DNA of 14,283 bases from contig JAAOMT010000320.1 in NCBI GenBank assembly GCA_016748015.1, positions 1 through 14,283 on the forward strand. Reading direction: 5' to 3'. Positions 8,460 to 14,283 of this stretch are shown here, in pieces. Position numbers and translations under genes: made by a program. This DNA comes from Geosiphon pyriformis. Lineage: Eukaryota; Glomeromycota; Glomeromycetes; Archaeosporales; Geosiphonaceae. Under the pieces are notes generated by a model. It was given only the letters and a program-made list of their open reading frames with translations. It ran no database searches and was not told the origin of the DNA. Within the stretch, counting starts at the first letter, position 1; each line of letters begins with the position of its first letter.

Positions 8460-8759
8460 AATGGGTAAATTACGACTTACCCAGTTGCTAATGAGGATTA
8501 TGTATTGGCACAAAGTGTTGCACATTCTTCCTTAACCAGGAATGTTATTCCACATTCCTTCATCAAGTAATTGTTTGCTGTAAGTGAGACATGGTTTGTT
8601 GTTCCACTTGCTTTGTCTTTTTAGGTAGCCATATCATTCTCTATGGCAGGGCTTGCAATAGTAATGGGTTCATGTCTAGTAGTTTTCGTCTGACACTATC
8701 CAAGCTCTCATTAAGGACAGTTTTTTTCCACAGTCCTTGCATTTGAAAGATATATATGG
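8460..8759 (-). pseudogene. Zinc-ribbon-like Cys-rich region between protease and dUTPase, copy B
   Basis: In the polyprotein frame, with five stops, two putative metal sites can be read. The first is C-K-D-C (8741-8730), 24 residues, then Y-C-K-P-C-H (8660-8643), a classical C-x2-C/C-x2-C zinc-ribbon spacing that copy A repeats exactly. The second has a single Cys (8591-8589, partner position now Tyr) and, after a D-E-G-M-W-N-N-I-P-G stretch, C-N-T-L-C (8522-8508). No nuclease or ligase motif is visible. A role in RNA or DNA binding is possible but is inference. This is an extra module compared with a standard Ty3/gypsy Pol. Confidence 0.6.
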
Positions 8760-9179
8760 TGGCTTTTTTATTGGTTCACGTAAGTATTTTTTTTCCCAGC
8801 CACTAGTTATTTTTTCTGCAGTGGTGGTTTCTTCAGGTATGTTTTCTTCTCTTCCTTTCCCTTTTTTCTTGGTCTTTTCTTTTCAATCTAGAATTAGTGA
8901 CATCTTACTTTGGTTGTTGTCGGTCCAAGTGTCAATGGTGGCTTCTCAGGTAGGTTTTTCTCTTTGTTTCTCCTTTCTGTTGTTGTTGTTGTCCTAGGCA
9001 AGTATTGGCGGCAGTTCATTGTGGTTGACGTTGGCCCACAAGACTTGATACACTTCTCAGGTGAGTTTTGCTTTTTCTTCCTCAAATTTGATAAGTGGTA
9101 TTGATGACGTGATGATGGGCTTGAAGTGGCCACACATGGCTGGTATCCGTGTGTGTTAACCATTCTGGCTAAGCTGGAG
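8760..9179 (-). pseudogene. Lys/Glu/Asn-rich spacer after the protease, copy B
   Basis: In the polyprotein frame this reads as a charged, low-complexity spacer. It includes GHFKP, FEEEKAKLT then TGA (Trp in copy A), EVYQVLWANVNHNELPPIL, then Asn/Lys/Glu-rich residues. It follows copy A closely at 500-240. No domain is recognised. The 89-residue open frame at 9163-8894 is in another phase and is a shadow. Confidence 0.55.
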
Positions 9180-9689
9180 CTCTTGGGTGTTTCAATCTAA
9201 GGTCACATTGGTTTTGAACAGCCAGTTGTTTCCAATGAGTGCTTGGTATTGAGTGGCTTCCATAACGAGTACTTTGATTGGTACTATGATGCCATTGACT
9301 TCTATGAGGAAATCATCAATCTCTCTAATGGGTGTTTTGGTCGCTCCATCGGCTATAATAATCCTGGCACTGACAGCACAATCAACTCAGTGACCTAATT
9401 GATCCATGAGTTGTCTTGTGATAATGCTGCCAGCTGATCCATTATCTAGAATCAGTTTGATGGAGTGACCATCAACTTTTGCATCAGTGTACATCATGGT
9501 AATGGATTTTTTCTCGAGTGCTGCTCTACTGAACAAAGGTGAATTGATGGTTTCCTCCAATTCGAAAGGAAAGATGGCTGTGAGAGATTTGTTTTCAGTA
9601 ACCATTGCTGGTGGAATATTGTTGATGAGTGTTGTTTGGAGTGGGTTGGATTCCAAGCTGTTGGTGATGGCATCTTCTGGGGTGACCAA
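9180..9689 (-). pseudogene. Retropepsin-like aspartic protease of copy B, broken
   Basis: Open from 9689 to a TGA at 9389-9387. The active-site loop is LILDNGSAGS: Asp kept, the next residue Asn where Ser is usual (AGT to AAT). After the stop the same frame gives VPIKVLVMEATQYQAL and GNNWL, matching copy A and the conserved C-terminal part of the domain. A further TGA replaces the Trp of copy A in L-D-W-T-T-Q-E-L. The codon before the first stop is CAC (His) where copy A has TGC (Cys); an ancestral CGC would explain both. The protein in the family is a homodimeric protease that cuts Gag-Pol. Confidence 0.8.
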
Positions 9690-9788
9690 GAGACTTAAAT
9701 AGTTTTGGGAATTTAGGTTTTGGGTGGAACCAATACCCAGATTCCGCTGTCAAAAGTCTGATAGTTGGTAAGAGGAGCTGGAAATCAG

Positions 9789-9998
9789 TTAATGAACAAC
9801 CATTGCCAATCTCCAGTTTTGAGTAATTCTAGGTCTTGGGTTTCCTGATGTCATTTGAGTGGAGTTTTGGAGTGGTGTTTGAATTGGTTTTTGGGGCTGA
9901 TAAATTATTTGGGGCTGCGGCTGATAAATTACTGGTGGCTGCGATTGATAAATTGGAGGTTGATATACTGGCAGTTGATAGATTGGTTGCTGCATCAT
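9789..9998 (-). CDS. Tyr/Pro/Gln-rich linker between Gag and protease, copy B (open segment)
   Basis: Open segment of 69 residues in the polyprotein frame. It is built of YQPP/IYQPQ-type repeats (residues about 5-40) followed by TSGNPRPRITQNWR, which is shared with copy A. No enzyme motif is present. It contains one PPIY, a short motif that some retroviruses use for budding; a single occurrence in a Pro/Tyr repeat is weak evidence. Most likely a spacer in the polyprotein, not a separate gene. Confidence 0.65.
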   Translation of the reverse strand: MMQQPIYQLPVYQPPIYQSQPPVIYQPQPQIIYQPQKPIQTPLQNSTQMTSGNPRPRITQNWRLAMVVH

Positions 9999-10112
9999 TG
10001 GCAGGTAAGTGGTTTGATATTGGTCTTGATTTGGGTAGTAATTCTGAGTCTGAAATCTGCAATCGAAGTTTCAATATTGATTTTCCAATTATAAATTGTT
10101 GCTATAAAATTA

Positions 10113-11903
10113 ACAGTCAGCTTTAATGTGACTTTGTTTACTACAATTGTGGCAAACATGCGTTTCTGGCTGCCATAGCTGATTGGGTAATGATGATGAC
10201 AATGATGTTAATGGACACAGCTGATTTTGGAAACAATTTATGTTTCCTGAATTATTGTGTTGTTGTGGTGGTTGATAGATTGCACAATTGTCAGCTAAGT
10301 ATCCCTCTAGTTTCTGATTGATTGTATCACTAAATTGTTTCAGTTTGGAATCCAAGTTAGATGATCTGTTCATTACTAAATTTACAGCTTGGGCATGGTT
10401 GGCTTCTAGCTCGGCTGCTTCAAAATTTCTGGCGTGGATAACGGCAGTTGAAAGGTCAATTGGATGCATTGGACGTACTCACTGAAAGATACTACTGTGC
10501 AATTCTCTGATGAACTGGTTCAAGATCTGTGGCACTATAAAGTAATCAGCTTGAATTGCCTGAATTTGGCGCAGATTTTTATAGAAGCATCCTAAGTAAG
10601 TGGTGACTGCTTCTGTGTTCTCTTGTTTGATGGTAGTGAATGTGTTGGTCAAGTGATTGATACTATTGTTATTATTAAAGTATCTCAAGAATTCTGTTTT
10701 GAACTCATTAAAAGTTTGTGATTTGGCAGCTAGGCTTTGATACTATGAGTCAGTGGTATCTTTGAGAAAATAGAAGATTGCTTGAAGGGCTTTACCACTG
10801 TTTTATCTATTGGCTACTATGGCTTTTTCAATGTCGTTGAGCCATATTTGGGTGTTGTTCTCTTCGCTGGTAAAATTGTCAAGTTTTGTGATTGGTATGT
10901 AGGCCATTAGATCTAAATTGGGTTGTTGTGGTGGTAGTTGAAGTAGTTGTTGTTGCACGAGTTGTTGGGGTGATAGTTGAAGTGGTAGTTGTATAGGTTC
11001 AGCTATTGGATTAATTGGTGATTGATCGATAACAATTACTGGAGGTAAGTTTTGTTAATTTATTAAATTGGAGTTTCGATTATACTGAGTTGGTGGTGTC
11101 CAAATGTTTGGAGTTTTGATTTCCAGATTTTCTGGGTTTAAATTTTGCTGGGTTTGAAAATTCTGGATTTCAAATTCCAGGTTTTCAGTGATTGGGTTCT
11201 GGTAAGTGAATTCTTAATCTTCAGTTTCTTTTTCTTCTTTCTTTTCTTCTGATTCTGTTACTTTCTATGGATCAGAAATTCTGAAATCTGGAGAAGGCGG
11301 TGGCAATTGGAGTCCTGATGGCATTAATGATCACAAGTTAAATTCTTCAAAATACATGTCATATGGTCTTAATAATTCTGCTTTTTTTTGTTTACTTTGG
11401 AATGAGAATTGTCCAAATACTAACATTGTGTTTGATGTGGCCGTGTCAGTAGATGTAATATTAATGGCACTTCCGGGTATATAGTGATATGATGAATTAG
11501 TTGGGGACTCAACTCTTGTTTTTTTCCAAGTAGGTGGTTGTATTCTTTTGGGTGTTACTGTTGGTGTTTGCAGTTTTTTTTTGCCTTTGCTTGCGTAAGT
11601 AATGGAGTATCTTTGCTGTGTGTGGTGTTTAATTTCTTTGTTGATTTCTATGATAATAAAGGCAAAATTGTGGTTTGTTGACAGGTTGGTATTTTGAATT
11701 AATTTACTGTAAAAGGCTTCTCTTGCTGATTTAATATTTACTGGTGTTCTTAACAGATAGGCAATTTTTTCGTTGACATAGAAATTGAAAGCTGATTCCA
11801 CTAATATGTGGTTGTGATTTAATTCCAAATGTTGACAGTAGTGTTGAAATAAGAATTTCGCGAATCCTAGATGGTTTGCTCTTATGTTTTCTGATTCTGC
11901 CAC
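10113..11903 (-). pseudogene. gag: Gag of copy B (N-terminal domain, gag core, CCHC zinc knuckle), broken by stops
   Basis: Same architecture as in copy A. Open stretches at 11903-11334 (N-terminal domain, 190 residues), 10688-10482 and 10469-10113 are all in one frame. The gag core begins at ATG 10907 (MAYIPITKL). The knuckle at 10154-10113 reads CHNCSKQSHIKADC: the metal ligands are kept, but both glycines have become Ser and Arg has become Lys, all explained by G-to-A changes. The frame stops right after the knuckle (TAA 10112-10110) and resumes downstream. Inner stops include TGA at 10481-10479 before VRPMH (probably from CGA) and TAG where a Trp is kept in copy A (SWYQSL). The start codon is GTG, as in copy A. 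Confidence 0.88.
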
Positions 11904-11942
11904 TTTTAAATTTGTGTTGGTGCTGGTTTTTTGTAGGATTAT

Positions 11943-11960
11943 ACCTTACAGGGAGCACCA
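11943..11960 (-). other. Primer-binding site of copy B
   Basis: Minus strand TGGTGCTCCCTGTAAGGT, two bases from the LTR end, as in copy A. The first seven bases match the copy A site and the rest differ at a few places. The primer tRNA is not identified. Confidence 0.7.
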
Positions 11961-12401
11961 AATGTTACAGGTGACTAATTTTGGTGTTGAATTAGATAAC
12001 AAACCTGTAACTTGGTGTTCAAATCTAGTTGTAGTTGATAGTGATCTGAAGGTTTGTGTCTGAAAGATTTGTATTCAAAGAGTTTGGTTGAGTTCTTTGT
12101 ATAATAGACAGAGATTCAATGATAATAGTTTTATCCATAGCTTCCCAAAACCACAGTTTTATCAATTTCTTTCTCAGCTTAATGGCCAGTATTCCTCCTG
12201 GTAAGCTATCCTCAATTGAGTGTTCTACCCTTATTTCTGGGTCTTTTACCAGTTATGTTTATTCTGACATCAGTACTTTGCACATTAATTCTCAATAGAG
12301 TTAGTAAACAACAATAAAATCAAGACAAGAAATAAAGAAAAGAAAAGAAAATAAAGAAAGAAAAGAAATAAGCCAAGGTGATTTACAAGTTAGTATTCCG
12401 T

Positions 12402-12426
12402 CAATAGCCATGATCAAGAGCTATTG
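12402..12426 (-). promoter_or_regulatory. Perfect hairpin with palindromic loop, LTR 2
   Basis: Same 25 bases as in LTR 1: 7-bp stem CAATAGC/GCTATTG and a loop with TGATCA at 12411-12416. It lies about 155 bases downstream of the TATA box and so within the predicted 5' leader of copy B. Confidence 0.6.
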
Positions 12427-12504
12427 TTCTAGTATGGTTAAGTATCAATTACTATTAACATGAAGTGTTGATAGTGGCAGTGGGTTTGAGATAACAAACA
12501 GTTA

Positions 12505-12510
12505 TTTATT
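12505..12510 (-). terminator. Polyadenylation signal AATAAA, LTR 2
   Basis: Equivalent of the LTR 1 signal, about 70 bp downstream of the TATA box. It would end copy C transcripts. Confidence 0.45.
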
Positions 12511-12580
12511 TGTGGTTTGGAAAGTTGTTTAAATAAAATCTAAACTGAGAGATCTGTTTTTTTAGCTTCTAATCCTACTG

Positions 12581-12590
12581 CTATATATAC
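12581..12590 (-). promoter_or_regulatory. TATA box of LTR 2
   Basis: Minus strand GTATATATAG directly follows the U3 repeats and matches the LTR 1 box in position. It would drive copy B, whose Gag reading frame begins about 680 bases downstream, giving a long leader. Confidence 0.6.
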
Positions 12591-12598
12591 ATAATTGA

Positions 12599-12745
12599 GA
12601 TTCCTTAATTCCTCAATTCTTTACAACAGGAATCCTGCAATTTCTTTGAGAGGAATCCTGAAATTCTGGAATTCTGCAATTTCTTGTGAGAATCCTGTAA
12701 TTCTTGGAATCTTGTAATTCCTGAAAGGAATCCTGGAATTCCACA
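12599..12745 (-). repeat. U3 degenerate short repeats, LTR 2
   Basis: Repeated GGAATCCTG...AATTC units of roughly 20 to 38 bp fill the U3 part upstream of the TATA box and end at the LTR edge (GGAATTCCACA). Units differ in length and sequence, so they look old and partly shuffled. They correspond to those of LTR 1. Confidence 0.68.
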
Positions 12746-14116
12746 TTTTACTATGTCTACTTCTGATTGGTTAATAACTATGCTAATATATATATTTCTT
12801 ATATTTCTATGAGTAACAATGATTATAATTGGTTCTAAATCTTGAATCTCATCTGGTTTGACTAGTATTCTCTGTACTCTTAATTGTGGAATATTATTGG
12901 TGAATAACAATGCTATATGGTAATATTGTTTCAGTTGATTACTATGTGCTGCTTTGGTTAAGATTTTGTTATTCAACTTTAATTTATAAGCTTCATTTTC
13001 AAGAATTTTTTCTATGTGAAATAGTCTGTCTCATTTGGGGTCAAATTTTTCACTTCATTGTTTTTCTGTTTTAATATGATGCAGAAGTACTTTGTCTTCA
13101 ATCTTGAATTCAACTGGTTTCTCTGGTAGTTGGTTATCATGTCTTTTTTTTTGTTTTACTTGTGACTTTTGAATGTTATCAGCTGCTCTTCACTATGTGT
13201 TTTCTAATGTCTCCATTAAGTCATATGTTCTTCTTAACAATGTTTTTTAAAAAATTTTTTCTGTTATTGGTTTTGTTGGATATGTCTTAATTTCTATCTC
13301 AACTGGTAATGTTGTTATTCTACTGTATATTAATTTGAATGATGTTGCTTATGTAGTGTCTTGCTTTATTGTCTAATAAGCAAATAATACTGATGATATA
13401 ATCAAATCTCATTCATCCTGGTTTTTTTGGCAATAGCTTCATACAATATTCTGTTAAATTTTTCAACTAATCCATTTGTTTGTGGATGGTATGGTGATAA
13501 TAATAGTCTTTTTATTCCAAATCTTTGACTTAATTCTGTTAATGTTCTATTCACAAAGTGAGTTCTTTGATCCAATAACAATTTTTTTGGATATCTGTGT
13601 CGACAGATCAAGTCTTGATGAACAAATTCAGCAACAAATTCTGCATCTGTTTTTTGAATGGCTTTTGCTTCTGGCTATTTTATAAGATAATTCATGCTAC
13701 TGCAATATATTTGTTGCCTCTGCTGGTGATTGTTAATGGTCCAACTAAGTCAATTTTAATATAATCAAATAGTTGTCCTACTTTGATTGGTTTCAATGGT
13801 TCACTGAGTTTTGTTCCTTCTTTTTTTTGACAAGCATCACAATTTGAGCATATTAAATGATGTTTGGATATATTGATGGCCAATAGTATTTTTTTCTGGT
13901 TCTTTTCATTGTTGCTTTTTTATAAAAATGTCCTGCTGTTGGATTTGAGTACATGTTGAACAATATTGTCTCTTTCTCTGGTTTTGTGATTACTCTGATT
14001 GGTTGATTTGGATTCTTTTTGTTTTTCTGGTAAAGTATATTTTGGTAATTGATAAAATATTTTAATTGTTGTTTTATGTTGTTTTGTTCTTTTTGAGATA
14101 ATTTTTTCTTGAACAA
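12746..14116 (-). pseudogene. Integrase of copy C (H2C2 finger, DDE core, GPY/F-like end), broken
   Basis: The same protein as in copy B, in at least four frames. The finger starts FKKKLSQKEQ; its first His is now Tyr (M-Y-S-N for M-H-S-D), the second His (GHF) is kept. One base is lost at about 13850, before CSNCDACQ. In the core the first Asp is kept (K-I-D-L-V-G-P-L), as are the second (LLDQRTHF) and the Glu (LVEKFNRIL). A second one-base loss lies near 13696. Relative to copy B, 10 bp is missing at about 13429 between two GC dinucleotides. The C-terminal part resembles that of B (ILTKAAHSNQLK) and reads on into LTR 2 to about 12605. Catalytic residues are intact but the frames and stops make it dead. 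Confidence 0.85.
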
Positions 14117-14283
14117 TTGGGTATTTATATAATATTAAAGTTGTTAATATTTTTGTATATTCATGTTTTGTTATATTTTTGGGTTGAAATGTTTTTAGAT
14201 TTGTTTCATTCATAACAAACTGTCAGCATTTCTATTTTCTTTTTCCTTTTTATAGTGTACTGTAAATATATATGGTAATAATA
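14117..14283 (-). pseudogene. End of RNase H and linker, copy C (cut by window edge)
   Basis: The edge begins inside RNase H: HYKKEKENRNADS carries the last catalytic Asp, as KDNRNADGLS does in copy B. The linker NETNLKTFQPKNITKHEYTKIL then appears in another frame, as in copy B, and the integrase frame resumes at about 14116. It has a single copy of the TTTTGTTATATTTT word that is doubled in B. Confidence 0.6.

Larger units (their letters stand above)
3289..12745 (-). mobile_element. Ty3/gypsy LTR retrotransposon, copy B (full length, decayed)
   Basis: Full-length element of 9457 bp read on the minus strand: LTR 12745-11963, internal region of 7888 bp, LTR 4074-3289. Domain order is Gag, retropepsin, Cys-rich region, acidic region, dUTPase, RT, RNase H, integrase with GPY/F-like end. 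RT before integrase places it in Ty3/gypsy, not copia. Both LTRs are TGT...ACA bounded, and a TGG-starting primer site lies two bases inside the 5' LTR. No target-site duplication can be looked for, because both outer flanks are internal sequence of further copies. Stop codons throughout and at least two frameshifts make it non-autonomous now. Confidence 0.93.
11963..12745 (-). repeat. LTR 2, 783 bp, shared by copies C (3') and B (5')
   Basis: It has the same ends as LTR 1 (TGTTACAG at the left, TTCCACA at the right) and almost the same length, so the boundaries support each other. Order on the coding strand: U3 repeats, TATA box at 12590-12581, AATAAA at 12510-12505, hairpin at 12426-12402, pyrimidine-rich tract (purine-rich on the plus strand, about 12310-12370), ending next to the primer site. 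Apart from the copy C reading frame running into its U3, it is non-coding. Confidence 0.88.
11963..14283 (-). mobile_element. Ty3/gypsy LTR retrotransposon, copy C (3' part, cut by window edge)
   Basis: The right edge enters copy C near the end of RNase H. An integrase in several frames follows, then the LTR 12745-11963, which is also the 5' LTR of copy B. The polyprotein frame runs on into the LTR, ending inside U3 at about 12605. The copy is the same family as B: the integrase core, GPY/F-like region and LTR align throughout, with scattered transitions, a 31-bp length difference in the RNase H-integrase linker and several small deletions. Confidence 0.9.

Noticed and set aside
8737-9104. 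Plus-strand hydrophobic open frames resembling membrane proteins
   Set aside because: Leu/Phe/Val richness is what the reverse of a Lys/Glu/Gln-rich coding strand gives. No start context or homologue is recognised.
8894-9163. 89-residue minus-strand open frame after the protease
   Set aside because: It is in another phase. The polyprotein phase, though stopped, matches copy A residue by residue (EVYQV, WAN, LPPI).
11731-11961. 76-residue minus-strand frame overlapping the Gag start
   Set aside because: It starts at a TTG inside the primer site and is out of phase with Gag. No counterpart in copy A was found.
12599-12745. CRISPR-like array
   Set aside because: Units are degenerate, of unequal length, have no spacers and sit inside an LTR of a eukaryotic-type element.
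1-14283. An endogenous animal retrovirus
   Set aside because: No envelope gene lies between integrase and the 3' LTR, the integrase ends in a GPY/F-like module, and the Gag and linker are of a fungal Ty3/gypsy kind.

Overview
The window holds no recognisable host gene. It is a block of decayed LTR retrotransposons of the Ty3/gypsy (Metaviridae) type, all read from the minus strand. The DNA is AT-rich and visibly poor in CpG. Fused Gag-Pol proteins of this kind, with a Gag core opening MAYxPI and a dUTPase ahead of the reverse transcriptase, match what I remember of repeat-derived proteins from arbuscular mycorrhizal fungi (Glomeromycotina, e.g. Rhizophagus and Gigasporaceae). That assignment is from memory and was not checked by search.

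Layout, right to left (5' to 3' on the coding strand). Copy C enters at the right edge with the last RNase H residues and a whole but broken integrase (about 14283-12746). It runs straight into an LTR of 783 bp (12745-11963). Copy B follows: primer-binding site, Gag (11903-10113), Tyr/Pro/Gln-rich linker, retropepsin (about 9690-9190), a cysteine-rich zinc-ribbon-like region (8760-8460), a further Cys cluster plus acidic Ser/Asp tract (8390-7881), trimeric-type dUTPase (7853-7365), a beta-rich linker, reverse transcriptase, RNase H and integrase (to about 4190). A second LTR of 786 bp (4074-3289) closes B and at the same time opens copy A. Copy A has its own primer-binding site, Gag, linker, retropepsin and the start of the same zinc-ribbon-like region, cut by the left edge. 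The repeat period is about 8.67 kb, and single LTRs are shared between neighbours.

How it works as a system: in each intact ancestor one long polyprotein would supply particle protein, protease, nucleotide-pool enzyme (dUTPase), RT/RNase H and integrase. In B one frame runs from Gag to the start of RNase H (about 6 kb), interrupted only by point stop codons. In A one frame runs from Gag to the window edge. None of the copies can work as it stands. Stops are mostly explained by C-to-T or G-to-A changes, and a few indels break RNase H and integrase.

Points most worth a second look are: the Cys-rich module plus dUTPase between protease and RT; the LTR-sharing tandem layout; a perfectly kept LTR hairpin with a palindromic loop that resembles a dimer-initiation hairpin; U3 repeats upstream of the TATA box; absence of an AUG at the Gag start in both copies; and the RIP-like or methylation-like mutation pattern.
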